Origin: TMED69 sp964642505
GTDB lineage: Bacteria; Pseudomonadota; Gammaproteobacteria; Ga0077536
DNA: 43,440 nucleotides
Reading direction: 5' to 3'
Assembly (NCBI GenBank): GCA_964642505.1
Contig: CAZXQY010000009.1
Coordinates: 1-43,440 of the forward strand
The notes under the pieces are model-generated. The model searched no databases, was not told the origin of the DNA, and worked only from the letters and a program-made list of their open reading frames with translations. Shown in pieces: positions 9,286 to 18,578 of the stretch. Each line of letters begins with the position of its first letter. Within the stretch, counting starts at the first letter, position 1. A program made the translations under genes and the position numbers.

Positions 9286-9376
9286 AAAATTGGCCTCCAA
9301 CCAGGAATTGTACTACCCTCCATTTCTAAATCAATATAGAGTGAACTGGGATTGTTAAATGTTCGCTGAAGGGAAC

Positions 9377-10354
9377 TCAGGGGTTCATCACTACTTTTCC
9401 CAGAACTCTTCGCCCGCTGATGTAATCTAATGCCGTTCTGCAGTCTTTTAATCGAAAATGCTTATCTATTTTTGGGCTCACGACTTTTTTTTCGACCCAT
9501 TCGTATAATTCTCTCATGTTTATCGAATGTTCTACCGGCTCAGCTTCTATGAAAGTTCCCCAAAAAACTCCGACTACTGAAAATCCTTTTACCAAAGCTA
9601 AATTGGTGGGAAACAAGGGGATCCTGCCCGACGCGAATCCGACGACCAGAAGGCGACCGTTCCAAGCAATAGCTCGGGTGGATGCGTCGAAGGCATCACC
9701 CCCTACGGTGTCATAAATAACATCCGCACCTTTTCCGTCCGTTAGTTTTTTGATCGAGCTTTTTAAGTCTTCGTCAGAGTAGTTTATAAATTCATGAGCT
9801 CCTAACGATCGCGCGAACTCAATTTTTTCTTCAGAAGAGCAGGCTGCGATGACTCTAGCTCCGATTGCCTTTCCGATCTGGATAGCGGCACTTCCTGTTC
9901 CTCCTGCCGCACCCAAAACAACCAAGTTTTCATTTGGTAGAAGGTGTGCTTTCTGTCTCAAAGCGTGATGTGCTGTTCCGCTAGCCGCTAGTAGAGTCGC
10001 ACCTTCATCAAAAGAGAGGGTTTTAGGAATTGCGCCTGTCCCGTTTTCCGGTAGTAGGGCATATTCCGCAAAGGCTCCGAAATTACGGTTGTATCCATGT
10101 ACCCTGTCACCCACCTTAAATTGTTTGCAATTCGAACCGATCGATACGACTACACCGGCTGTTTCGGTTCCAGGTATAAACGGCAGCGGTGGGGAGGCCT
10201 GATATTTACCTTGTATTACTAGTGAATCAGCAAAATTAATTCCTATAGAATGAACCTTTATAAGTATCTCGTTCATGCCTGGTTCGGGTTTAGGAACGTC
10301 TATGTATTCCAGATTGTCTACCGGACCAAAGTTACTACAGACTTGAGCTTTCAA
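9377..10354 (-). CDS. NADPH:quinone oxidoreductase-like zinc-independent MDR protein
   Basis: A 325-residue medium-chain dehydrogenase/reductase of the quinone oxidoreductase/enoyl reductase branch. It has the N-terminal GroES-like domain (GINFADSLVIQGKY, PGTETAGVV) and a Rossmann domain with AAGGTGSAAIQIGKAIGA. The structural and catalytic zinc Cys ligands of alcohol dehydrogenases are absent. It probably reduces a quinone or enone with NADPH. The TTG at 10354 is chosen as start because TTTGGAGA precedes it and the protein then begins MKAQVCSNFG as usual in this family; a TTG at 10369 would overlap that site. Divergent from the BVMO at 10537. Confidence 0.9.
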   Translation of the reverse strand: MKAQVCSNFGPVDNLEYIDVPKPEPGMNEILIKVHSIGINFADSLVIQGKYQASPPLPFIPGTETAGVVVSIGSNCKQFKVGDRVHGYNRNFGAFAEYALLPENGTGAIPKTLSFDEGATLLAASGTAHHALRQKAHLLPNENLVVLGAAGGTGSAAIQIGKAIGARVIAACSSEEKIEFARSLGAHEFINYSDEDLKSSIKKLTDGKGADVIYDTVGGDAFDASTRAIAWNGRLLVVGFASGRIPLFPTNLALVKGFSVVGVFWGTFIEAEPVEHSINMRELYEWVEKKVVSPKIDKHFRLKDCRTALDYISGRRVLGKVVMNP

Positions 10355-10536
10355 TAACGTAATCTCCAAATAATTTCAGAAGTCAATTCCATATCCCAAA
10401 GGGACCCCGCGGAAACCCCACTTTACTCGATCAATCTAATGTTCAAAATTGCATCCGATGGTTATAGACTATGAGAAATTATATCTTAATTAAATAAGTT
10501 TGAGATACAACTCGACCAAAAAAGGAAAGCTATGAA

Positions 10537-12369
10537 ATGGATAAAATAGGACAATTACTGAGTTCTGGTCGATTCAAATTCGATCCTGATACGCTCCGGT
10601 CCAAATATAAGAAAGAAAGAGATAAAAGATTAAGATCGGACGGAAACGAACAATATGTCGAGGCAACAGGTGATTTCTCTCACTATGTTGACGATCCCTA
10701 TATTGATTACCCCTTAGAAAGGAAACCGCTGACTAAAGAAATGGACGTTGTCGTTATCGGAGGAGGTTTTGGTGGATTGTTAGCTGGTGCCACACTTCGA
10801 AAGGCCGGTGTCAAGAAAATTTGTTTGATAGAAAAGGGCGGCGATTTTGGTGGCACTTGGTATTGGAACCGATATCCGGGGGCTATGTGTGACATTGAAT
10901 CGTATATTTATCTTCCATTACTTGAGGAACTCGGCTTTATACCGAAAGACAAATACACAAAAGCACCTGAAATCCTAGAGCACTGTCGTCGTATCGGTGA
11001 ACGTTTTGATCTCTATTCCGACGCGCTTCTTCAAACTCAGGTAACTGGATCTCACTGGGTCGAAGAGGAAAAAAAATGGCTAATATCGACAAGTAGAGAT
11101 GACAAAGTTACTGCTCGATTTGTAGTGATGTCCAACGGCCCTCTTAATCGACCTAAATTACCTGGAATACCCGGAATCGATGATTTTCGAGGACATACAT
11201 TTCACACTAGTCGCTGGGATTACCACTATACCGGAGGGGATCCGGCCGGAAATCTTCATAAGCTAAAAAACAAACGAGTTGGAATTATAGGAACGGGAGC
11301 GACAGCAGTTCAGTGTATCCCTCATCTTGGAGAATCCTCTCTAGACTTATTCGTCTTTCAAAGAACCCCTTCTTCCATAGACGTCCGAGAAAATCGAATA
11401 ACTGACGACGATTGGGCGAAAACATTGACCCCAGGTTGGCAAAAGCGACGAATGGAAAATTTCAATGTTTTGGTAAGCGGTGGGTTTCAAAAGGAGGATT
11501 TAGTCGGGGATGGGTGGACGGAAATCTTCAGGAATCTGACTGGGGTACTTCCGCCGGAGGGCTTTGAGAGTGTCCCTAAGGAACAATTGTATCTTGCGAC
11601 CGAACTGGCGGATTTTCAGAAAATGGAAAAGATACGGTCCAGAGTTGATTCTATAGTCCAGGATAGGCACATAGCTGAATCTCTGAAGCCATACTACAGA
11701 CAATTTTGCAAGCGACCGTGTTTTCATGATGAATATTTACAGACCTACAATAGATCGAATGTCCATTTGATAGATACAGATGGAAAAGGAGTTGATCGGA
11801 TTTCCGAAAGCGGGGTGGTTGCAAATGGAAAAGAGTATTCCCTCGATTGCCTAATATTTGCGACCGGCTTCGAAGTTGGCACGGGTTATACTAGAAGATC
11901 TGGGTTTGACGTGATCGGTCGAGGTGGGTGCGAATTGAGTAAGAAATGGATTAATGGCCCTACTACGTTTCATGGGCTGCATAGCGCAGGATTTCCTAAT
12001 TGTTTTTTTATGGGTTTTATACAGACTGCTTTGACTCCTAATTTTGTACATCTGCTTTTAGAACAAAGTAAACATATAGCCTATTTGGTTGAATATTCGA
12101 CAGAACACGAATTGCTTTCGTTGGAGGCGTCTGAGGAAGCCGAAGAACAGTGGTGTGCGACTATCAAACAATTGGCAAAGTCGGGTGAGAAATTCTTTAA
12201 AGAATGCACACCAGGTTATTACAACAACGAAGGCAAATCAGATAAAGGATACGGATTTATTCAAAATGCCTACGGTGGGGGTCCAGTTGAATTTTTCAAA
12301 CTGCTCGCTGAGTGGAGAGAAACAGGTGAGCTTGAGGGCTTGGATTTGAACATGAATCAAGAGACTTAA
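10537..12369 (+). CDS. Baeyer-Villiger-type flavin monooxygenase, full length
   Basis: A 610-residue type I BVMO-like enzyme. An N-terminal extension of about 68 residues precedes the FAD-binding GGGFGG (75-80). GGTWYWNRYPG follows near 105-115, the BVMO fingerprint FRGHTFHTSRWD is at 217-228, and the NADPH-binding GTGATA comes next. Such N-terminal extensions occur in cyclododecanone/cyclopentadecanone-type enzymes, so bulky cyclic ketones are plausible substrates; this is inference. It is paralogous to the partial gene at 2-1228 and more distant from the two CHMO-like enzymes at 20559 and 22368. The start ATG has an AAAGGAAAGC ribosome-binding site. Confidence 0.95.
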   Translation: MDKIGQLLSSGRFKFDPDTLRSKYKKERDKRLRSDGNEQYVEATGDFSHYVDDPYIDYPLERKPLTKEMDVVVIGGGFGGLLAGATLRKAGVKKICLIEKGGDFGGTWYWNRYPGAMCDIESYIYLPLLEELGFIPKDKYTKAPEILEHCRRIGERFDLYSDALLQTQVTGSHWVEEEKKWLISTSRDDKVTARFVVMSNGPLNRPKLPGIPGIDDFRGHTFHTSRWDYHYTGGDPAGNLHKLKNKRVGIIGTGATAVQCIPHLGESSLDLFVFQRTPSSIDVRENRITDDDWAKTLTPGWQKRRMENFNVLVSGGFQKEDLVGDGWTEIFRNLTGVLPPEGFESVPKEQLYLATELADFQKMEKIRSRVDSIVQDRHIAESLKPYYRQFCKRPCFHDEYLQTYNRSNVHLIDTDGKGVDRISESGVVANGKEYSLDCLIFATGFEVGTGYTRRSGFDVIGRGGCELSKKWINGPTTFHGLHSAGFPNCFFMGFIQTALTPNFVHLLLEQSKHIAYLVEYSTEHELLSLEASEEAEEQWCATIKQLAKSGEKFFKECTPGYYNNEGKSDKGYGFIQNAYGGGPVEFFKLLAEWRETGELEGLDLNMNQET

Positions 12370-12384
12370 GGGATTAATCGAGTA

Positions 12385-13380
12385 CTAATCGATCCGGTAA
12401 ATTTTTTCGGCGGTTTGACGATATAGGGCAGATTTTTCAGCGTTTGAGAATCCGGTAGTGATAAGTTTGAAAGAGTTCCAAAGCACTGTGTAGGAGCAGC
12501 TAGCCTTATCGACCGGAAAATTACTTTCAAACATACACCTATAAGGCCCGAAGGTATCTATCATGAACAGGTAATAGTTGCGAGTTGTCTCCGCAAGTTC
12601 CTGAGAGGTTGGTGGAAATTTATTCTTATGGAACCCGAACCCATTTATCGGCATTACTAATCCACCCAGTTTAGCGAAAACGTTAGGGCAATCAGCTAGA
12701 TTGCTAATTGCTTTTTTCCAATAGTTGAATATTTCTCGACGTTTTCCGGAATAGGGACCTATTCCTAGCAGCCCCCCAAGATGATCTAATATTATGATCT
12801 GATCAGGAAACGCCTTGGCTAGTGCTGTGAGTTCAGGGATTTGAGGATGATAGAGCCAAGCGTCGAAGGTTAGATTTCTTTTTCCAAGTTCGGCAAAACC
12901 TCTGCGGAAATTACTGTCGCTAAACAGCTCTTTGATTGGGTTGGTATGAGCGTTTTTTATCGTAGTGTTGCTATCCCAAGCACTAGCATGTCTGATCCCA
13001 ACGAAGTGTTTACTGATTTCTTGGTGGTTGTCTAGAATTTGTGGGACTGAGAATTCCGTTAGGTCAGCAAATCCAACTATAGACTCACAGATTCGAATAT
13101 CCGAATCTCGATTGTCAGCTGCGGACGTAGCAATGTTATGCGCAAATTCCGTTTCTCCGATTGGGCGCATAGAGATCGCACCATGTTTTCGATACATGGA
13201 ACCACATTCCATATATGCCGTGCTTTTTATATTATGGCCGCTTTTGAGATCTGCAAGTAAATCATTGGTCATGTAGGTATTACTTGGATAGTCCCAGAGG
13301 TGATGATGTGGGTCACATATTTCTAATTCCGGTTCGATCGCTTCTTCAATTATGAGATTAAGCCAGTTATTATTTTCCAT
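12385..13380 (-). CDS. Amidohydrolase 2 family metal-dependent hydrolase
   Basis: A 331-residue TIM-barrel hydrolase of the amidohydrolase-2 family. It shows the N-terminal metal-binding DPHHHLWD, a mid-protein DHLGG, and the C-terminal FESNFPVD region with the conserved Asp. Family members hydrolyse lactones such as 2-pyrone-4,6-dicarboxylate or decarboxylate aromatic acids. Lactone hydrolysis would fit immediately after a Baeyer-Villiger oxidation, since the convergent BVMO gene ends 15 bp away, but this is inference. Start is the ATG at 13380; no clear Shine-Dalgarno sequence. Confidence 0.9.
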   Translation of the reverse strand: MENNNWLNLIIEEAIEPELEICDPHHHLWDYPSNTYMTNDLLADLKSGHNIKSTAYMECGSMYRKHGAISMRPIGETEFAHNIATSAADNRDSDIRICESIVGFADLTEFSVPQILDNHQEISKHFVGIRHASAWDSNTTIKNAHTNPIKELFSDSNFRRGFAELGKRNLTFDAWLYHPQIPELTALAKAFPDQIIILDHLGGLLGIGPYSGKRREIFNYWKKAISNLADCPNVFAKLGGLVMPINGFGFHKNKFPPTSQELAETTRNYYLFMIDTFGPYRCMFESNFPVDKASCSYTVLWNSFKLITTGFSNAEKSALYRQTAEKIYRID

Positions 13381-13593
13381 AATTCTAGACTATTTTGAAA
13401 TAAGAGTGTTCGACACATAAACTGAAAAAAACGGAAACAAATCTGCGTTAACCATTTTACTTTGGTTACCTTTTTTTCATTCGACCATCATTATCCTGAT
13501 GGATGGTGCTATCCTCAGAATATGTCGGCTCTCCGTAGAGAATCATGTAAGAACAGACAGCCTAGCTATTAATAGGTGAGACAATTCGCGAAC

Positions 13594-13977
13594 TCATTTT
13601 ACGCGCGACCGTGTACTCTTTTTTATTCCTTGCTCGATTATCTTAGCCATACCACCGCTATTTGTAACACTTAAATAACCTAATGCAACGAGTGTCTTTT
13701 TCGCAATTCCTGAACGGCGCCCACTTCTGCAATAAAGATTAATATTCGCGTTTTTTTTTCTCGTTATATCACTGATTTGGTCATGTATTTTATCGAATGG
13801 AATGTTAAATGCGCCAGAAAGGTGGTCTTCGCTATATTCCGCTTCCGTCCGTACATCTATCCAAATTTCTTCTTGTTCACCGATTACTGCGGCGGAACAT
13901 TAAAGGAGATAAGTCGCAACCGCCGTTTTTAGAGTATAAATGTGCTTTGAATATGTCCTTTTTGAAGTGGGGTTCAT
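13594..13977 (-). pseudogene. PspE-like exported rhodanese interrupted by an in-frame TAA
   Basis: A 128-codon frame starts with an ATG overlapping the adenylate cyclase stop (ATGA overlap at 13974-13977). The first 25 codons give a basic start and a moderately hydrophobic segment (KTAVATYLL), then TAA at 13900-13902, then CSAAVIGEQEE and a complete single rhodanese domain. The domain has IWIDVRTEAEY, GAFNIPFD, the active-site loop YCRSGRRSG and GGMAKI. It resembles periplasmic PspE in size and order, so the stop falls at the end of the presumed signal peptide. It could be a nonsense mutation, a sequencing error, or recoding. No canonical start lies between the stop and the domain. Confidence 0.75.
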
Positions 13978-16280
13978 TTGGTCTCCATTACCCAAAAGCC
14001 ATTCCAATCTTTGGGTTTTTCTTCAATTAGTTTCTTACATCGTTCAATATAGATTTGTGAGAGGCGGTCCATTTCATTTGCCCTTAAACACTTCTCGAAT
14101 GACCGGATCGATTTTTCGAAGTCCCCGTATTTGTAACTTTCTCGACCTTCTTTGAAGTAGCCAATCACTTCCATTAAATTCGGGAATGATCGCTCGCTAT
14201 GGTAGTCTAGCACTTCGTGAACGCCGACCGGTTCCGTTTTCCCTTTTACAATTACGTCGTCTATGTGTCTAATTCTGTAAGTGCCTTTCAATTTTTTAAA
14301 GGTGAAATCACTAATTAAAATTCTTGCGTCGTATTGTTTGCATGCACTTTCTAATCGTGCGGCTAAGTTCACGCCATCTCCAATCATGGTATAATCCATT
14401 CTTTTCTTCGAACCTATATTTCCTGCGACTACTCTGTCAGTATTTAGGCCTAAACCCATTTCAAGGGGATTATTGCCTTCTCGCTTTCTTTTTTGGTTCC
14501 AGTCCTGTAGCCGACTTATCATGTTTATTCCGGCTTTTAGCCCTCTGTCTTCGTCGTCTTCATGACTGATTGGCAAGCCGAAAGCAGCCATGATTGCATC
14601 TCCTATAAACTTGTCTAGCATTCCCCCTTGTTCGGTGATGCAGTCCACCATAATTTCGAAGTATTCATTCAGTAATTTGACAGTACCTTGTGCACCGAGA
14701 GTTTCCGTGATTGAGGTAAAACTTCTAATGTCTGAAAATAGAAGAGTTGCTGTCGTGTCTTGCCCACCTAAAACATCAGAGTTACTTTCGAGAAGTTGAT
14801 TGGCGATACCTGGGTCTATGTATCTGGACATTGTCGACTTGATGCGTTTCTCAGCGGAAATATCTTCGAACATTAAGAGTGTACCGGAAACAGAATTTGT
14901 GGTATCTGTTCGACCCTCAATATCCTCATTGATCAGTGGAACGACGGTTAGATTTACAGAGATTTTTTCTTTTCTATTCGTGATTTCTTCGATCACAGAT
15001 ATTTCCGCATCCAATACAGATTCTGAGCTTCTAGACGATTGGACTGACTCGATCATTTCATTTATCCAACCTGTCGAATCAGAGAAAAAGTCGAGGGATT
15101 TCTGATTCTGGATAGACTCAATGCTAGTTCTCAAAATCTTGAGGCCGGCAGAATTACAGGTCACGATAACCCCTTCTTCATCAACAGTGATTACTCCATT
15201 GGACATGCTGGATAGCATGCTCTCATTGTATTTTTTCGATTTCGAAACATCTTCAAAAAGTTTTGCATTTTCTAGCGAAACTGCGATCTGTTGTGTAAAC
15301 GCTTTTAGTCGGGATTCATCCTCTGACGTAAAAGCGCCGCCGGCTTTGTTTAATACCTGAGTACACCCAATAACGGTTTCATCTTTATTTATAATGGGAG
15401 TGCATAGAATTGATCTCGTGAAATATCCAGTTTGCTTGTCAAACGCCGGGTTAAAACGGAGATCGGCATAGGCATGAGGGATATTCATCGTTCGGCCAGA
15501 AGTAAAAACAGTCCCAGCTATTCCGATGTTATTGGGAAATCTGATTTCCGTTATTCCTTCCCCAATCACAGATCTGGAAAAAAGTTCTTGAGTTTTCTCG
15601 TCATTTAGAAAGAGGGTTGCCCTATCGGCATTCAACATACGAGCAGTTTCTTTCATAACCCTTTCTAACAACGAATCGAGATGAATCTCAGAAGTGATTT
15701 CGGAGACGATGTTAATGAACTCCATTTCTTTGGTGCGTTTTTTTTCAAATTCTTCACTGTTTTGGGCGTTCTGAATCGACTTCGCAGCGCGGGTCGCAGC
15801 TGCCTCCACAAAGGTCAGATTATCTTTCGTGAATCTACCCTTTTTTTTATTTAATACTTCCAGGACGCCGATTGTTTGTCCCCCGATTGTCTTGACTGGG
15901 CAGCAAATCATGCTTTTGGTTTTGTAACCGGTTTCTTGATCTATCTGTTTATTGAATCTCGAATCTTCGTAAACGTCGTGAATTATTTCTCCCTTCTGAG
16001 CCTGGAATACTGCGCCGGCTATTCCTACGGTATTTAAAACTCTTATTTCCCTTGCTAAGCTGCCTTGCGCGATTCTAGAATACAGTTCACCAGTTTCGCC
16101 ATCATTTAGAAATAACGCGCCTCTTTCTGCATTTAATTCGCGTCCAATAAATTCGACTATTGTCCATAGGATTTGACTTAAGTCGTCTAATCCCGCTACT
16201 TGACTGTTTATTTCTAGCAGTAACTCAGTTCGCTCGAGCTTTTTCTTAACTATTTCTAGAGTGTCTTTCTTTTGAATCAT
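13974..16280 (-). CDS. Class III adenylate cyclase with two GAF domains and a PAS domain
   Basis: A 768-residue cytoplasmic signalling enzyme making cAMP from ATP. Domain order: GAF (about 25-165), GAF (about 190-345), PAS-like (about 355-480), class III cyclase (about 510-690). The C-terminal helical tail ends in the common WNGFWVMETK form. The cyclase metal Asp residues are in FSDIRSFTS and DKFIGDA; the Lys of DKFIGD and the Asp of MDYTMIGD are the residues expected for ATP rather than GTP. The two GAF domains are similar to each other and may sense a small ligand. It is encoded 13 bp after the coiled-coil gene and overlaps the interrupted rhodanese gene, so the three form an operon. Confidence 0.93.
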   Translation of the reverse strand: MIQKKDTLEIVKKKLERTELLLEINSQVAGLDDLSQILWTIVEFIGRELNAERGALFLNDGETGELYSRIAQGSLAREIRVLNTVGIAGAVFQAQKGEIIHDVYEDSRFNKQIDQETGYKTKSMICCPVKTIGGQTIGVLEVLNKKKGRFTKDNLTFVEAAATRAAKSIQNAQNSEEFEKKRTKEMEFINIVSEITSEIHLDSLLERVMKETARMLNADRATLFLNDEKTQELFSRSVIGEGITEIRFPNNIGIAGTVFTSGRTMNIPHAYADLRFNPAFDKQTGYFTRSILCTPIINKDETVIGCTQVLNKAGGAFTSEDESRLKAFTQQIAVSLENAKLFEDVSKSKKYNESMLSSMSNGVITVDEEGVIVTCNSAGLKILRTSIESIQNQKSLDFFSDSTGWINEMIESVQSSRSSESVLDAEISVIEEITNRKEKISVNLTVVPLINEDIEGRTDTTNSVSGTLLMFEDISAEKRIKSTMSRYIDPGIANQLLESNSDVLGGQDTTATLLFSDIRSFTSITETLGAQGTVKLLNEYFEIMVDCITEQGGMLDKFIGDAIMAAFGLPISHEDDEDRGLKAGINMISRLQDWNQKRKREGNNPLEMGLGLNTDRVVAGNIGSKKRMDYTMIGDGVNLAARLESACKQYDARILISDFTFKKLKGTYRIRHIDDVIVKGKTEPVGVHEVLDYHSERSFPNLMEVIGYFKEGRESYKYGDFEKSIRSFEKCLRANEMDRLSQIYIERCKKLIEEKPKDWNGFWVMETK

Positions 16281-16293
16281 TTTTGAATCGCCG

Positions 16294-16695
16294 TTAGGGG
16301 GTGCTTCTTGGGTCGGTCGCCATTTGAAGATCTTCTCGTAATTTTCGAGTAGTTTCCTTTAGATTTTCGATCTCGTTAACGGATTCTAGTACTGCTTTTT
16401 GGACTGCTTCTTTTTTTTCGTATTGAACTATTTCGAGTTCGTTTCTTAATTCTATGATCGAGGCTTTGAGCGTTTGTATTTCAAGGTTTTTCGATACTAC
16501 GGCTTCTTGGATCGCTTTCTTTTTTTCGTGAATAGCAGTATCTAGTTGAATTCGAAGTGAACTGATGGTCGCATATAGATTTTGTTGTTCTTGATTGCCT
16601 TCAAGCCTAATCTTTTGGATTAGTTCTCCAACTTGGAAGGCGAAATTTTCGTCTTCCGCCATGTGCTTGTCTATTAAATCGCCTTTGTCTGACAT
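16294..16695 (-). CDS. Coiled-coil protein with an internal 37-residue duplication
   Basis: A 133-residue, Lys/Glu-rich protein, predicted almost wholly alpha-helical coiled coil with no signal or membrane segment. Two consecutive units of about 37 residues are alike: one contains EKKKAIQEAV and ends LRNEL, the next contains EKKEAVQKAV and ends LREDL. The ATG at 16695 is preferred; an in-frame TTG at 16728 would add 11 residues. Lying 13 bp upstream of the cyclase, it may be a scaffold or regulator for it, which is inference from position only. Confidence 0.75.
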   Translation of the reverse strand: MSDKGDLIDKHMAEDENFAFQVGELIQKIRLEGNQEQQNLYATISSLRIQLDTAIHEKKKAIQEAVVSKNLEIQTLKASIIELRNELEIVQYEKKEAVQKAVLESVNEIENLKETTRKLREDLQMATDPRSTP

Positions 16696-16878
16696 GAAGA
16701 TTCCATTTTCAGTTTTGACTCTGTCCAAAATTTCGTGACAGTGTTTTTAGATATAAAAAGTCCTTCTATCGGATTAATATATTACTGAAAGGGGCGGCCG
16801 TGCAAATTAATCTATGGATTTTTTTGGTTATTCGATCATTTGCTTAGAGAATTTGTAGAATTTTCTGTCCGATAATTT

Positions 16879-17496
16879 TTAGATATCGTTAGCTTTGATA
16901 GCTTCCTTGAAACTGGCCAGTCTTTTTATTCTTTCATACCATTGGGACACGTTCAGCGGAAGGCCTAACCCTATTAATTGCGACCAAAAGCAACAAGATC
17001 CTAGTATTATGTCAGCTTTAGAAAGTCGGGTCCCAACAAGAAAGTATCTCTGGTCTTTCAGTGAGGCGTCTATCACCCTAATTTGACGTTCAAAATATTT
17101 TCGGGCGGCAGAGCAAGCTACTGGTGCTTCCCCGTAGATTTCCGATAGATCTTCATGGCGTCGAAGCACATACAGTGCTGTAGCATCAAGCTCCGTCAGC
17201 GCAAAACACGACCAACGTTCTATTTGCATTGCCGTAACGGTATCTTTTGGCGTCTTCATGGCTAGTCTGAAAAGATATTCGACGATCGCACTGCTTTCAG
17301 TAAGATTAATTATTCCGTGTGTGAGAGCTGGTATCTTTTTGCCTGGGCTAGCCTCCAAGAATACTGAATCGTCCATATCAGTGGTTCTAGTGCGTATAGG
17401 GTGGGGCGTGTAATCTAAATTAAGTTCGTGTAGGGCCCAGTACACTCTAAGAGTTCTTGCAGTCCCACACCCCCAAACGTGTAGGGGCTCAGACAC
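16879..17496 (-). CDS. Glutathione S-transferase family protein
   Basis: A 205-residue GST with a thioredoxin-like N-terminal domain (LHVWGCGTARTLRVYWALHEL, cis-Pro in KKIPAL, ESSAIVEYL) and an all-helical C-terminal domain (RLSKADIILGSC). It would conjugate glutathione to, or isomerise, an electrophilic substrate. The catalytic residue probably lies in the GCGTAR loop, but the class cannot be fixed. The start is GTG at 17496, with AAGGGAAA upstream. It lies about 220 bp downstream of the crotonase gene on the same strand. Confidence 0.88.
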   Translation of the reverse strand: MSEPLHVWGCGTARTLRVYWALHELNLDYTPHPIRTRTTDMDDSVFLEASPGKKIPALTHGIINLTESSAIVEYLFRLAMKTPKDTVTAMQIERWSCFALTELDATALYVLRRHEDLSEIYGEAPVACSAARKYFERQIRVIDASLKDQRYFLVGTRLSKADIILGSCCFWSQLIGLGLPLNVSQWYERIKRLASFKEAIKANDI

Positions 17497-17580
17497 TGAC
17501 TGTTTCCCTTAAATTAATTGTGGTTGCTTGCCTAGTTCTTATTACTCTTTGAGATAGCATCTTATTCATGTTAGGCAACG

Positions 17581-17627
17581 TGGAATCCAGGTCTAGGGGA
17601 GGGCTCTCGCGTTTGACCGAAATGACG
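17581..17627. repeat. Degenerate dyad-type intergenic repeat, tentative
   Basis: Within the 218-bp gap between the GST and crotonase genes, this 47-bp stretch begins TGGAATCCAGG and ends GAAATGACG. It resembles worn versions of the widespread proteobacterial intergenic palindromes built on GGAATCCAGG and GGGAATGACG. The arms no longer pair well. A 92-codon frame (17489-17767) crosses it, overlapping both neighbours, and shows no recognisable protein. The match to the repeat class is by eye. Confidence 0.3.
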
Positions 17628-17714
17628 GCGCAGCTTCGCAAATAAGCCAGATAATTTTCTAACAAAAAATGCAAGTTGAAGAGACGGAGAGCCTTCATTG
17701 CGATCACTTGATTT

Positions 17715-18497
17715 TTATAAGCCCTTAATGGATGAAAAATCCGGGTTTCTCCTTTCAAAAAACGCATCCACAGCTTCTTTATTTGCTGCTGAGCCCATTA
17801 ACTTGGCGTAAGCTTTACGCTCCCGCCCATGAGCTTGTTTGGTTTTGCGGGATTTACCACTGGCGAGCATGAGAGTCTTGGTCGCAATCAATGACGGAAT
17901 TGGGTTTGCGGCAATCTCTTCCGCGATTTGACGAGTTTTAGATAAGAGGGTATTTGCAGAGGTCACTCGCCAAGCTAAGTTCATTTCTAGACATTCACGC
18001 GCTGAGAACCAACGTCCGGAGAGAAGTGTGTAGGCTGCATTTTGCCAACCCATACGTTCGATGAAAGAGTAACTGCTTCCTGCTTCCGGAGCCAGGCCGA
18101 GCTGAGGGAACGGCGTTTTTAATTTGGCTTCTTCACTCATTAATACCAAGTCACAATGCGAGAGAAAAGTCATTCCTATGCCGACTCCTATCCCGTTAAC
18201 GGCAGCTATTAGAGGTTTCGGAAAAGAGGCCAGCTGCTTTAACATGTCAGTAAATTGCGGTGGAGAATCTTCCATTTGCCTCATTTCATGAAGGTCTTGG
18301 CCAGAGCAGAATGCTTCGCCTGCGCCGGTGATCATCGCTACGGCAATTTCGTTATTGTTGGCGGTTTCGTTTAGGAGCCTGCCTATTCGGGCGCACATAT
18401 TATTGTTCATCGCGTTTAAAAACTCGGGTCTATTGATAGTCAGCAATCTCGTTCGGTTTCGATCTTCAAAAATAACGTTGTCTTTATCAGTGCTCAT
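17715..18497 (-). CDS. Enoyl-CoA hydratase/isomerase (crotonase) family protein
   Basis: A 260-residue crotonase-fold protein acting on acyl-CoA thioesters. Oxyanion-hole segments are visible at GAGEAFCSGQDL and NGIGVGIGMTF, and an active-site Glu is likely in APEAGSS. The C-terminus ends with the common AFFERRNPDF motif. Hydratase, isomerase and other activities cannot be separated by eye. The ATG at 18497 is chosen because AAAGGAG lies 10 nt upstream; a TTG at 18503 is too close to that site. It fits a pathway degrading CoA-activated products of the oxygenases nearby. Confidence 0.92.
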   Translation of the reverse strand: MSTDKDNVIFEDRNRTRLLTINRPEFLNAMNNNMCARIGRLLNETANNNEIAVAMITGAGEAFCSGQDLHEMRQMEDSPPQFTDMLKQLASFPKPLIAAVNGIGVGIGMTFLSHCDLVLMSEEAKLKTPFPQLGLAPEAGSSYSFIERMGWQNAAYTLLSGRWFSARECLEMNLAWRVTSANTLLSKTRQIAEEIAANPIPSLIATKTLMLASGKSRKTKQAHGRERKAYAKLMGSAANKEAVDAFFERRNPDFSSIKGL

Positions 18498-18578
18498 GTA
18501 CAACGTGCTCCTTTTATATGTTGGAATTAGTATAAATTCTCACTGGTAAATACGGTATCCATTTAAAATATATGCTAA

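Noticed and set aside
13809..14155. Two overlapping plus-strand frames of 71-73 codons near the cyclase 3' end
   Set aside because: They are antisense to the rhodanese and cyclase genes, which have clear domain content.
17489..17767. 92-codon minus-strand frame overlapping the GST start and crotonase end
   Set aside because: It overlaps both neighbouring genes, has no recognisable domain, and crosses what looks like a worn intergenic repeat.
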